A DNA stretch of 21,341 nucleotides from JAUUZT01 sp964654015 (lineage in GTDB: Bacteria > Chloroflexota > Dehalococcoidia > GIF9 > AB-539-J10): positions 1-21,341 of the forward strand of contig CAZZHQ010000040.1 in NCBI GenBank assembly GCA_964654015.1, in the 5' to 3' direction. Of this stretch, positions 1 through 6,837 are shown piece by piece. The notes beneath the pieces were generated by a model. The model ran no database searches. It was not told the origin of the DNA and saw only the letters and a list, made by a program, of their open reading frames with translations. Every line of letters begins with the position of its first letter. Within the stretch, counting starts at the first letter, position 1. A program made the translations under genes and the position numbers.

Positions 1-6
1 AGCACG

Positions 7-435
7 ATGAAAACGGGTTTTATCGGGGCAGGAAAAACAGGCAGCGCGATGGCGGTGGGGCTTTCTGCTAAAGGATATCAGCTATATGGTGTGTCAAGCC
101 GCAGCTTTGTATCAGCGAAGAGATTATCTGCTCTGCTGCCCGACTGCCATACCTGTCAACAGCCGCAGGAAGTGGCAGACGCATCCTACCTGGTTTTTAT
201 CACCACCCCCGATGATGTAATCCCCAGCGTGGCAGAGCAGATACACTGGCGCCGCGGACAATATGTACTGCACTGCAGCGGTGCTATTCTTTATTCTATT
301 TTACATTATGGCTCCCTATGGCCTCTTTTCTCGTATAGGATGGGGGGCTTGTGGAATGCACACTGTCGGCAATACATACCTCGTTTTCAGTCATTGAATC
401 TTTATCTTCTTGCTATGGTGCATAATATAGCTTAA
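7..435 (+). pseudogene. Truncated 5' copy of a DUF2520/Rossmann oxidoreductase gene
   Basis: The first 93 or so residues match, without any gap, the N-terminal NAD(P)-binding domain of the intact gene at 19793-20650, including the GxGxxG dinucleotide loop (GAGKTG) and the ITTPDD segment. DNA homology holds from base 7 to about base 285 at a constant offset of 19786, then stops abruptly. The frame runs on by chance to a stop at 433-435, and the tail looks like random coding with no domain. The catalytic C-terminal domain is missing, so this is a gene remnant and not an enzyme. It lies in the same orientation as the intact copy and brackets the whole gas vesicle cluster. Upstream sequence is cut by the window edge, so I cannot tell whether it is still transcribed. 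Confidence 0.85.
224..281 (+). repeat. Left copy of 58-bp perfect direct repeat
   Basis: These 58 bases are identical to 20010-20067, inside the intact DUF2520 gene. They are the last part of the roughly 280-bp homologous block before it ends. The rest of the block is clearly diverged, so identity peaks exactly at the breakpoint. The block contains short internal palindromes (CTGCACTGCAG and GGCGCC). Confidence 0.9.
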
Positions 436-733
436 GAAACGTGCTTTAATTAGTGCCATACCAATGGGGTAGTTATAACTCGAAATTTCTAGACAGCCAA
501 TGTTCTTAGAGCATGCCAAACTCCGGGCTATCCAGGGCTTCAGACTGCTCCTTATTCTTGATCGTAATATATCTCATGGTTGCGTTAAGGCTTTTTTTAA
601 CCAGCAAGTTCCTTTATTTTTTCTGCATAATGCCATGGGATTGCCTTTCCACTGAAGCCTGAATCGCATAATCATCTCAGCAGCCAGCTAAATATTATTT
701 CAGTTCGCTTTTCTGAGGGCGCTAACATTCAAC

Positions 734-806
734 CGTCATATTGTAACCCTGAGCAAAACGAGGTGTCTAAAAATGATAGTGAGATTCTTCGCTCCACTCA
801 GAATGT
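734..806. repeat. Degenerate REP/MITE-like dispersed element
   Basis: The segment holds an ACCCTGAGC...AACGAGG...GTCTAAAAATG half followed by GAGATTCTTCGCTCC and CTCAGAATG. The second half resembles, in the same orientation, the widespread intergenic repeat family with a GAGATTCTTCG(n)CTCAGAATG core. The recognition is by pattern memory only. The arms no longer pair well, which suggests an old fragment. Confidence 0.4.
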
Positions 807-916
807 TAGTTAAATGAACAAATATCTGAAGATAAGAGTCCTCAGAAGCAAAAACTATCTTAACGATTAAATTTATGACTATAATGTCTACTTACTAGCA
901 GGTATTTTATACTTTC

Positions 917-945
917 TTGACTTTTCAGTTGCATTAATGTATAAA
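917..945 (+). promoter_or_regulatory. Sigma70-type promoter for the two-component operon
   Basis: TTGACT at 917-922 and TATAAA at 940-945 are separated by 17 bases, which is close to the vegetative consensus. The predicted start of transcription is near 952, giving a leader of about 48 bases before the kinase ATG at 1000. No operator is obvious around it. Confidence 0.65.
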
Positions 946-999
946 TAGTACAATAATACTATCTACAAACGTAATGTTTAGCAATAGTGTACAGCAGAT

Positions 1000-2280
1000 A
1001 TGATAATAGATAAAAGCAGTTGGAGTGAGGAAAGGGGCCAAAGATTAGCAGCTTTTAATTTGGCCATGCGAAGGGCACGCGAATTGCGTGATGTTGAGGC
1101 TATTTTTGCTGTTGTTGGGGAAACATTAGAACAGATTGAGCTTAAGTCCATATTCGTCAGGCTTGCTGATAACCATGGAAAGCTGACCATTCAGTCTATT
1201 TACCAAATAAGTCCTATAACTTTAACGCGCCTGGAGAAGTTGTTTCGTGTAAAGTTGCTTGAACTGAGTCTGCCTCAGGAGGTTGTCTCACTGCTCCAGG
1301 CAGAAGCCATGGAAGGCAAGGCAATCTTTGTAAAGGACCCAAAGGAAATTCTCAGAAAAATATTCCCTTCTTCCTCTGTAAGGTTATTACAGCAAGCGGA
1401 GCTAATACTGGGTGGTGCAGCGAGGTGGGCCATAGCTCCTACAGGAGCAAACGGCGTTATTTCTGATGTGTTGGCAGTATGGTCACCTAACCTCTCTGAA
1501 GAAGACATGCCAATGGTAGCTACCTTTGCTAACCAGATAGTAATCGCTGCTGAAAACGCCAGGCTACGGCGCAAACTTAGAGAAGGGGAAGAGCAGATAA
1601 GCTCATTAGCAAGAACTACCCTTGATGCTCAGGAGACAGAGCGTGAACGCATTTGCCTCGAGGTTCATGATGGAGTCAGCCAGACATTGGCATCGGCTTT
1701 TCAGTACCTGCAGGCTTTTAACAGCACAACTGAGGCACAAAATGGCAAGGCTAGACCGCTTATAGGCAAGGCAGCTTCGCTGGTGAAGCAGGCTATTCAA
1801 GAGACCCGTGAGATGATAAACAGTTTGCAACCGGCAACGCTCAGCAGACTGGGGCTGGTGTCCACCCTGCGTCAGGAAATGCATGATCTCTCAACAGAGA
1901 TAGGCGGGAAGATTGATTTCAAGGCTGATTCCTTTAGACTTAGCAAAGATTTAGAGATTGCTTTATATCGCATTATACACGAGGCACTTACCAATGCCAG
2001 AAAGTATGCCCATACAAACCATGTCAGAGTGGAACTGAAGCAATCTGATAAAGAGGTCGTAGTGCAGATAAAGGATTGGGGGGCAGGTTTTGAGCTTAGT
2101 TCATCATGGTTATGGGCTAGCCGGCAAGGCACTGGATTGCTTAGTATGCAGCGGCGTGCCGAGTTGATTGGGGGGATATGTCACATCGAAAGTAGCCCAG
2201 GGTCGGGCACTACGGTTACAGTGAAGGTGCCTATTAAGGAGGAAAATGAGCATGGAGACCATAAAAATATTGATAGCTGA
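1000..2280 (+). CDS. Cytoplasmic NarL-family sensor histidine kinase with GAF-like domain
   Basis: The 426-residue protein has no membrane segment, so it should sense a soluble signal. Residues about 25-190 look like a GAF-type sensor domain, followed by a short coiled linker. A HisKA_3 dimerisation region follows, with phospho-accepting His223 in the motif EVHDGVSQTL. The HATPase domain is at about 315-412: N box HEALTNARKYA from 328, G1 DWGAGF at 359-364 and G2 GTGLLSM at 377-383. This architecture is typical of NarX/DegS-like kinases that pair with LuxR-type regulators, and such a regulator gene overlaps its 3' end. The ATG at 1000 lacks a strong ribosome site, so the in-frame ATG at residue 23 is an alternative. 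The gene's place directly ahead of gvpA suggests it governs the cluster, which is inference. The ligand cannot be read from sequence. Confidence 0.9.
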   Translation: MIIDKSSWSEERGQRLAAFNLAMRRARELRDVEAIFAVVGETLEQIELKSIFVRLADNHGKLTIQSIYQISPITLTRLEKLFRVKLLELSLPQEVVSLLQAEAMEGKAIFVKDPKEILRKIFPSSSVRLLQQAELILGGAARWAIAPTGANGVISDVLAVWSPNLSEEDMPMVATFANQIVIAAENARLRRKLREGEEQISSLARTTLDAQETERERICLEVHDGVSQTLASAFQYLQAFNSTTEAQNGKARPLIGKAASLVKQAIQETREMINSLQPATLSRLGLVSTLRQEMHDLSTEIGGKIDFKADSFRLSKDLEIALYRIIHEALTNARKYAHTNHVRVELKQSDKEVVVQIKDWGAGFELSSSWLWASRQGTGLLSMQRRAELIGGICHIESSPGSGTTVTVKVPIKEENEHGDHKNIDS

Positions 2281-2938
2281 TGACCATCCTGTAGTCCGTG
2301 AGGGTATTCGAGCCATGCTGGAGACCGATGAGGACATAAAAGTAGTCGTTGAAGCGAACAACGGCTTGGAATCGGTGGCTAAAACAGAAGAATTACAACC
2401 TGATGTGGTGTTGATGGATATCGTAATGCCTAACCTGGATGGCCTGGAGGCTACACGACGCATTAAAAAGCAATGCCCCAATACTGCTGTAATCATGTTG
2501 ACCATCTATTCTGATAAGGCATTTGTCATTAATGCTATACAGGCTGGCGCTGGTGGTTACTTGATGAAAGACGCTTCGCGCGATCTCCTCTGCCACACGA
2601 TTAAAGCGGTCCACAGTGGTGGTATGCTGATTAAAAGTTCTCTACTACGCGAAGCAGTGAATACCCTGGTTGAGATGACACCGTTTTCCAATGGAAAGAA
2701 AACAGAGTATCCAGGTGGAATGGCAGAGTATCCAGGTGGAATGGCAGAGTTCACTCCCAAGGAGCTGGAAATCCTGAAATTGCTTGTGGAGGGGAATACA
2801 AACAAGGAGATAGGTAAGGGACTTTTTATTGCTGAGGACACGGCGAAAAAACACGTGCAAACTATCATCGCTAAATTGGGTGCCTCTGACCGAACCCAGG
2901 CGGCTGTCAAGGCAGTGCGAATTGGGCTTGTAAAGTAA
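2252..2938 (+). CDS. NarL/LuxR-family response regulator
   Basis: The protein has 228 residues from the ATG at 2252. The receiver domain (1-120) has the acidic pair Asp10/Asp11, phospho-accepting Asp56 (MDIVMP), Thr84 and Lys106. The LuxR-type helix-turn-helix covers about 165-228, with FTPKELEILKLLVEG and the recognition region TAKKHVQTIIAKLG. The start at 2252 sits 9 bases after GGAGG (2238-2242). The upstream ATG at 2246 is only 3 bases from it, so it is less likely. The gene overlaps the end of the kinase gene, implying translational coupling and a cognate pair. The interdomain linker holds a perfect duplication of a seven-residue unit (feature 2703-2744). The DNA just downstream carries palindromes ahead of gvpA, so control of gvpA is a reasonable inference. 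Confidence 0.9.
   Translation: METIKILIADDHPVVREGIRAMLETDEDIKVVVEANNGLESVAKTEELQPDVVLMDIVMPNLDGLEATRRIKKQCPNTAVIMLTIYSDKAFVINAIQAGAGGYLMKDASRDLLCHTIKAVHSGGMLIKSSLLREAVNTLVEMTPFSNGKKTEYPGGMAEYPGGMAEFTPKELEILKLLVEGNTNKEIGKGLFIAEDTAKKHVQTIIAKLGASDRTQAAVKAVRIGLVK
2703..2744 (+). repeat. 21-bp perfect tandem duplication in regulator linker
   Basis: Two identical 21-base units (2703-2723 and 2724-2744) encode a doubled EYPGGMA segment between the receiver and DNA-binding domains. The start of a third unit (CAGAG) follows. The length is a multiple of three, so the frame is kept. Confidence 0.95.
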
Positions 2939-3024
2939 CAGGGCTAAAGCCCCATAAGTCACTGTCTTAATTTCTGTAGCAACTCCTGCAATATCCGGTT
3001 GTTTCCTGTCTGTAGCTATCAACT

Positions 3025-3053
3025 CCTGATCAGGGTATGACCTAAGTTTTAGG
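3025..3053. promoter_or_regulatory. Candidate operator palindromes upstream of gvpA
   Basis: CCTGATCAGG (3025-3034) is a perfect 10-base palindrome. CCTAAGTTTTAGG (3041-3053) has 5-base arms around a 3-base spacer. They lie about 45-70 bases upstream of the candidate -35 box at 3096, where an activator of the NarL class would often bind. Binding by the adjacent regulator is inference, since short palindromes of this kind also arise by chance. Confidence 0.3.
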
Positions 3054-3095
3054 ACTATTCCAAACAGGTAACCCTAAAATATACCCATATAGGGC

Positions 3096-3124
3096 TTGTC
3101 AAGAATATTTCTTGCTGTTAAAGT
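3096..3124 (+). promoter_or_regulatory. Candidate promoter for gvpA operon
   Basis: TTGTCA (3096-3101) is one base off the -35 consensus. It is followed after 17 bases by TAAAGT (3119-3124), a weak -10. A poor -10 fits a promoter needing an activator. The resulting leader would be about 130 bases. Other weak candidates exist closer to gvpA. Confidence 0.3.
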
Positions 3125-3262
3125 ACTAACAGATGAAACGCACTGACTTAATATTTCCTAAGCTACCGTTACATGTTTTGGTGTTGCAGGCGAGTAAAAG
3201 AATATATTATTTATTCAGTTGCTTACCTTTAGCATAATATTAAAGAAAGGAGGAAACATAAA

Positions 3263-3472
3263 ATGGCAGTAGAAAAATCCAATGCTTCGTCTAGTCTGGT
3301 AGAGGTCGTAGACCGCATACTGGACAAGGGCATCGTGGTTGATGCCTGGGTACGGGTTTCACTGGTCGGCATCGAGCTTTTGACCATTGAGGCCAGGGTA
3401 GTGGTTGCTTCTGTAGAGACCTTCCTCAAATATGCTGAGGCAATCGGTCTCACCGCATCAGCAGCGGCCTAA
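3263..3472 (+). CDS. gvpA: Gas vesicle structural protein GvpA
   Basis: The 69-residue product is the major wall protein that polymerises into the gas vesicle shell. The sequence is classic for the family: LVEVVDRILDKGIVVDAWVRV, then SLVGIELLTIEARVVVASVETFL with the hydrophobic beta-strand pair facing the gas and amphipathic helices on both sides. The length matches the usual 65-75 residues. A strong ribosome site (AAAGGAGG) precedes the ATG, as expected for a very abundant protein. This is the first gene after the two-component system and the only full canonical GvpA here. Two GvpA-like relatives occur further on (14052-14270 and within 14263-15570). Confidence 0.98.
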   Translation: MAVEKSNASSSLVEVVDRILDKGIVVDAWVRVSLVGIELLTIEARVVVASVETFLKYAEAIGLTASAAA

Positions 3473-3493
3473 CTCCAACGGGGGGAGAAGTTT

Positions 3494-3510
3494 GCTAAGG
3501 CATCCTTGGC
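3494..3510 (+). other. Short hairpin downstream of gvpA
   Basis: GCTAAGG and CCTTGGC form a 7-base-pair stem (one G-T pair) around a 3-base loop, 21 bases after the gvpA stop. No T run follows, so it is not a standard terminator. It could trim or stabilise the 3' end of an abundant gvpA message and so set its dose above the downstream genes. Confidence 0.3.
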
Positions 3511-3561
3511 TAAGTATGTCTTACCAGTCTCTACCTAGTATTTCAATCTAGATATCTGGAC

Positions 3562-4155
3562 ATGAACAACATGAACATAAGCAAGGAATTGAGGAAAGAT
3601 GTTGAAAGGCTTATCTTATCCTATGAGTCTCAAATAGCGATTATAGGTTCGGCTATTAACGCCAGCCATGCGATATTGGATGCTTTAAAGAAAGAACGTG
3701 TGGCGGCAAACAACATGCTGGAGGAATCTCTCGCCAGAAATGCATCTTTGCGAAGGAAGGACTTCGACATAATGACGAGAGACTTCAATCTGTATCAGGA
3801 GGAAAGAGAGGAGCAAATAAAGAAAAAGGTAAACGCTTTTCTCAAGCAACAGCAAGAGCTGCCCTCTCAACTAAAAGCACTGCTTGACGAAGTTAATAGC
3901 GGTGACACAAGCAATAGTAGAGCAACAATAAGAGATATCCAGCAGCGCCAGGAAGAGGCAACAAGAGAAGTAACTGAGGCAATTTGCTCTTTCCAGAAAG
4001 AGAGTGAGCAATCCGTTACCGAGGCACATGAGATTCTAAACAACACCACCGGATTAAGCGTGGGTGATTTTAAGAGATGGCTGAGGCAGTCCCAACCTTA
4101 CAAAAATGCAAATAATAGTCATGTTGACAAAACATTAACTATAGCTAGAAAATAG
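3562..4155 (+). CDS. Coiled-coil protein of unknown function, gvp-associated
   Basis: The 197-residue protein is not one I recognise. It is almost wholly helical and charged, with long heptad-like stretches (residues about 15-150, rich in Glu, Lys and Gln). It has no signal peptide, membrane segment or cysteine cluster. The C-terminal end (FKRWLRQSQPYK...) is basic. It sits between gvpA and a second coiled-coil gene with sequence repeats, where many gvp clusters carry the shell-reinforcing gvpC, so a shell-associated or assembly role is possible. I see no clear GvpC 33-residue repeat in it. The start ATG at 3562 is followed by another at 3571, and the ribosome site is weak. Confidence 0.7.
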   Translation: MNNMNISKELRKDVERLILSYESQIAIIGSAINASHAILDALKKERVAANNMLEESLARNASLRRKDFDIMTRDFNLYQEEREEQIKKKVNAFLKQQQELPSQLKALLDEVNSGDTSNSRATIRDIQQRQEEATREVTEAICSFQKESEQSVTEAHEILNNTTGLSVGDFKRWLRQSQPYKNANNSHVDKTLTIARK

Positions 4156-4227
4156 ATTGATATTCGCAATACTAATAGGCAACAGATGAATAATTTATTA
4201 AGTATTGAATTAGGGAGGTAATAAAAA

Positions 4228-5286
4228 ATGTCAAGAGCTGGTGATATTAATAACTTGGCACAAGAGATAAGTAGTGCACGTGAATCCAGGGTCAATGCAC
4301 ATGAATCCAGGGTCAAGGTTTTAGATGAGTTGGTGGCTGATACCCACAAGATGCTTAATGACTTCGATAAGGCTCATGCCGAGATGAGTGCTCAGCTTAA
4401 AGCTGACCTGGCCAGAATTAAACCTGAACTAGCCAGAGATGAAGCCGACAGAGTAAAACAGGCACAAACCGAAATAAAGCAGACCCGAGCCGAAATAAAG
4501 CAGATGACGGATGAGACGAGCAAGATGCTTAATGACTTCGATAAGGCTCATGCCGAGATGAGTGCTCAGCTTAAAGCTGACCTGGCCAGAATTAAACCTG
4601 GACTAGCCGGAGATGAAGCCGACAGAGTAAAGCAGGCACAAGCCGAAATAAAGCAGACCCGAGCCGAAATAAAGCAGATGGTGGATGAGACGAGCAAGAT
4701 GCTTAATGACTTCGATAAGGCTCGTGCCGAGATGAGTGCTCAGCTTAAAGCTGACCTGGCCAGAATTAAACCTGGACTAGCCAGAGATGAAGCCGACAGA
4801 TTAAAGCAGGCACAAGACAGAGTAAAGCAGGCACAAATTGAGATAAAGGAGAGGGTAGGCGCGGTAACCGAGCTCCTCGATGACTTCAGAAAGGAAAGGG
4901 AGGAAGCGGCTACTGCCTGGCAGAACCTGGTATCCACCGCGGAGAGTGTAAGAGGTGGCAGGAAGGCGCCAGCCCCGGTTGTTACAAAGGAAGAAGTCAA
5001 GGAACCGGTGGCTGAAGTAAAGCCAGTTGAAGAGGAACCAGTGGCTGAAGTAAAGCCAGTTGAAGAGGAAGCTGTGGCTGAAGCCGAGCCCTTTGAGGTG
5101 ACACAGGCCCTTGCTAAGAACCAACGACAAGTGTTCGAATATCTGGCTGACCACCCTGATGGAACCAGGATGGTTGCGCTGGAACGAGAGTTTGGAATAG
5201 CTCGTATTCAGATGGTAAGAATAATCAAAAATCTGATGGATGATAACAAGGTGGAGAAAAGAGAGCTAATGTACTTCGCCATCTAG
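4228..5286 (+). CDS. Tandem-repeat coiled-coil protein fused to a winged-helix domain
   Basis: The 352-residue protein has three parts. Residues about 41-228 hold three near-identical 58-residue helical repeats (core KMLNDFDKAHAEMSAQLKAD) and the start of a diverged fourth. Residues about 250-291 are an acidic Pro/Val/Glu linker with an 11-residue tandem repeat (EPVAEVKPVEE). The C-terminal part of about 62 residues, starting VTQALAKNQRQVFEYL, reads like a winged helix-turn-helix of the MarR/TrmB type (HPDGTRMVALEREFGIARIQ, then RIIKNLMDDNKVEKRE). A strong ribosome site (GGGAGG) precedes the ATG. Its place after gvpA and its helical repeats recall GvpC, which wraps the vesicle. The repeat length and sequence are not those of GvpC, so that role is inference. 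The winged helix could bind DNA or serve protein contacts. Confidence 0.85.
   Translation: MSRAGDINNLAQEISSARESRVNAHESRVKVLDELVADTHKMLNDFDKAHAEMSAQLKADLARIKPELARDEADRVKQAQTEIKQTRAEIKQMTDETSKMLNDFDKAHAEMSAQLKADLARIKPGLAGDEADRVKQAQAEIKQTRAEIKQMVDETSKMLNDFDKARAEMSAQLKADLARIKPGLARDEADRLKQAQDRVKQAQIEIKERVGAVTELLDDFRKEREEAATAWQNLVSTAESVRGGRKAPAPVVTKEEVKEPVAEVKPVEEEPVAEVKPVEEEAVAEAEPFEVTQALAKNQRQVFEYLADHPDGTRMVALEREFGIARIQMVRIIKNLMDDNKVEKRELMYFAI
4348..4911 (+). repeat. 174-bp in-frame tandem repeats (3 units plus partial)
   Basis: Units begin at 4348, 4522 and 4696, exactly 174 bases apart, and a diverged partial unit begins at 4870. Units 1 and 2 are nearly identical in DNA, pointing to recent unequal exchange or slippage. 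The unit encodes 58 residues, predicted to be a continuous charged helix with one Pro break (RIKPGL). Confidence 0.95.
5002..5100 (+). repeat. 33-bp in-frame tandem repeat encoding the acidic linker
   Basis: Units at 5002-5034 and 5035-5067 differ by one base and encode EPVAEVKPVEE. A diverged third unit (5068-5100) follows. It makes a flexible extended linker between the coiled coil and the winged helix. Confidence 0.9.
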
Positions 5287-5330
5287 AATTAGGGGGAATA
5301 ATCCAGATTTAGAGATAAGGAGGCAGATTG

Positions 5331-5669
5331 ATGAGCAAAGTGATGGTTGAGTGTGCCTTCTGCCAGGGCAAGGGAATAGACCCCTTTGAGATTATGTCCA
5401 AGCTATCCTCATGCTATGTCTGTGGCGGCAAGACCGAGGTAACAGTTGAAGAGCCTTATATGACTTGTGCCTATTGTAAGGGGACAGGAGTTCATCCCGA
5501 CACTCGAATGTACTGCCTAGTCTGTGGAGGCAAAGGTGTGGTTCATATAAAAGAGCCCGTAGAAAAGTGTCCCGATTGTGGGGGGACCGGGGTAGAGAAA
5601 TTGGGATTTATGCCCTGTCTCACCTGTAAAGGCAAAGGTGTAATTTCTGTTAAGGAAGTTCCTATATGA
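5331..5669 (+). CDS. Stand-alone DnaJ-type zinc-finger protein with six CxxCxGxG-like motifs
   Basis: The 112-residue protein consists almost only of evenly spaced cysteine pairs at 8/11, 28/31, 46/49, 62/65, 80/83 and 96/99, each in a CxxCxGxG or similar context (CAFCQGKG, CYVCGGKT, CAYCKGTG, CLVCGGKG, CPDCGGTG, CLTCKGKG). In DnaJ/Hsp40 four such motifs bind two zinc ions and hold unfolded clients. Here there are six and no J domain or C-terminal client domain. The ATG at 5331 lies 7 bases after AAGGAGG, so it is preferred to the TTG at 5328. It lies just ahead of gvpN. A J domain lacking a zinc finger is fused to a GvpF later in the cluster (11983-13029), so the two could act together in GvpA folding, which is inference. 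Confidence 0.88.
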   Translation: MSKVMVECAFCQGKGIDPFEIMSKLSSCYVCGGKTEVTVEEPYMTCAYCKGTGVHPDTRMYCLVCGGKGVVHIKEPVEKCPDCGGTGVEKLGFMPCLTCKGKGVISVKEVPI

Positions 5670-5695
5670 AAATAGAGTAGCAAGGAGGTATATCA

Positions 5696-6613
5696 ATGGC
5701 AACAGTAGCTGAGTTAACCACTGTTCTGGAGCCGAGGGCTCTGCCTGATTTCGTCGAGACTGGCTATATCAAGGATGTAACCGTACGTGCACTGGCCTAC
5801 ATCAAAGCTGGATTCCCCATTCACTTCCGAGGCACAACGGGCACGGGGAAGACAACGTTAGCCATGCATGTAGCCAATATCATCGGGCGTCCTGTAGTGA
5901 TAATTCACGGGGATGACGAATTCAGCACCTCTGACCTTGTCGGGGGAGAATACGGATACCGTATGAAAAAGATGGTGGATAATTTCATCCATTCCGTGTT
6001 GAAGACCGAGGAGGATATGTCAAAAAAATGGGTGGATAACCGTCTCACTGTAGCCTGCAAGTATGGCTTTACCCTTATTTACGATGAATTCACCCGTGCT
6101 CGCCCCGAAGCGAACAACGTTCTTCTGTCGGTCCTTCAGGAGAAAATGATGGATTTACCGGCAGCTCGAGAGGGGGAGGATTATTTAAGAGTTGACCCCG
6201 ACTTCACAGCCATCTTTACCAGCAACCCCGAGGAATATGCCGGGGTTCATCGCAGCCAGGATGCCCTGAGGGATAGAATGATCACTATAGACCTCGACTA
6301 TTTCGATAAGGATACCGAGATTGCCATTGTCAAAGCCAAATCCGGCTTAGCGGCTAAGGATGCCGTTAAGATAGTAAACATTGTTCGAGAACTGAGGGAA
6401 TCGGATCTGTGCGAGTTCCCACCAACCATCCGGGGCTGCATTATGATTGCCAAGACACTGAAGGTAAGGAATGGCCTGGTAGTAGCGAACGATAAGATCT
6501 TCAAGGAAACCTGTCACGATATCCTGTCTTCGGAGACAAGCAGAATTGGTAGCAGGGCGGGTCAGATGAAAGTCGCAGCGTTAGTAGAAGAGCTAATCAA
6601 CAAATATTGTTAG
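5696..6613 (+). CDS. gvpN: Gas vesicle AAA+ ATPase GvpN
   Basis: The 305-residue protein is a MoxR-like AAA+ ATPase of the GvpN family, needed for vesicle enlargement in other organisms. Walker A is at 46-53 (GTTGTGKT), Walker B at 126-131 (TLIYDE), sensor 1 at about 175-178 (TSNP) and the arginine finger region RSQDALRDR at 186-194. The family hallmark GDDEFSTSDLVGG is at 72-84. The length is near the usual 300-340. An AAGGAGG site sits ahead of the ATG. It follows the zinc-finger gene by 26 bases, in one transcription unit. Confidence 0.95.
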   Translation: MATVAELTTVLEPRALPDFVETGYIKDVTVRALAYIKAGFPIHFRGTTGTGKTTLAMHVANIIGRPVVIIHGDDEFSTSDLVGGEYGYRMKKMVDNFIHSVLKTEEDMSKKWVDNRLTVACKYGFTLIYDEFTRARPEANNVLLSVLQEKMMDLPAAREGEDYLRVDPDFTAIFTSNPEEYAGVHRSQDALRDRMITIDLDYFDKDTEIAIVKAKSGLAAKDAVKIVNIVRELRESDLCEFPPTIRGCIMIAKTLKVRNGLVVANDKIFKETCHDILSSETSRIGSRAGQMKVAALVEELINKYC

Positions 6614-6625
6614 GGGGTGTTTGAA

Positions 6626-6796
6626 ATGGCGTTAATGCGTTGTTTTGCCAGGATGGATGATGATGGAAAGGTAAAGATACCCAATAATATCAGTTCGGCG
6701 GTGGAACTCAAGCCGGGTCAACTTGTAGAACTCAAGGTAACGGGACCGGACAGGGCGAAAACTATAGTGCTCTCCAAGAGAAAGGATTACCGTTAA
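6626..6796 (+). CDS. Small AbrB/SpoVT-like protein (56 aa)
   Basis: A complete 56-codon frame starts at the ATG at 6626, with AGGGGGTG a few bases upstream, and stops at 6794-6796. The core GKVKIPNNI...VELKPGQLVELKV matches the pattern of AbrB/MazE/SpoVT swapped-hairpin proteins (G-x-V/I-x-I-P, then L-x-P-G-x-x-V/L), which are usually DNA-binding dimers. A C-terminal strand and a basic tail (SKRKDYR) follow. It begins 12 bases after the gvpN stop, so it is in the same operon. No toxin gene sits next to it, so an antitoxin role is unlikely. A regulator of the cluster, or a structural use of the fold, is inferred. Confidence 0.75.
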   Translation: MALMRCFARMDDDGKVKIPNNISSAVELKPGQLVELKVTGPDRAKTIVLSKRKDYR

Positions 6797-6837
6797 TCTC
6801 TGGTCAGCCTTTGAAATTTTGAAATGGTGATAGAAAG

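Larger units (their letters stand above)
436..999. other. Gene-free AT-rich junction region
   Basis: No open frame here looks like a protein on either strand. The region is richer in A and T than the genes around it. It holds a degenerate REP-like sequence (734-806) and, near its right end, the promoter of the kinase gene (917-945). The left part, 436-733, shows nothing I can name. It may be decayed DNA from the event that truncated the DUF2520 copy. Confidence 0.7.
2939..3262. other. Regulatory gap between response regulator and gvpA
   Basis: This 324-base stretch holds no credible gene. It starts with a small hairpin (GGGC TAAA GCCC, 2941-2952) just after the regulator stop, without a T run. 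It then has two short palindromes (3025-3034 and 3041-3053), a candidate promoter (3096-3124) and AT-rich DNA up to the gvpA ribosome site AAGGAGG near 3246. Weaker alternative promoter boxes are TTGCAG (3184) with TATTAT (3205), and CATAAT (3233). Confidence 0.6.

Noticed and set aside
286..435. Continuation of the left DUF2520 frame to a stop at 435
   Set aside because: After base 285 there is no similarity to the intact gene and the residues look like random translation. It is readthrough into junction DNA.
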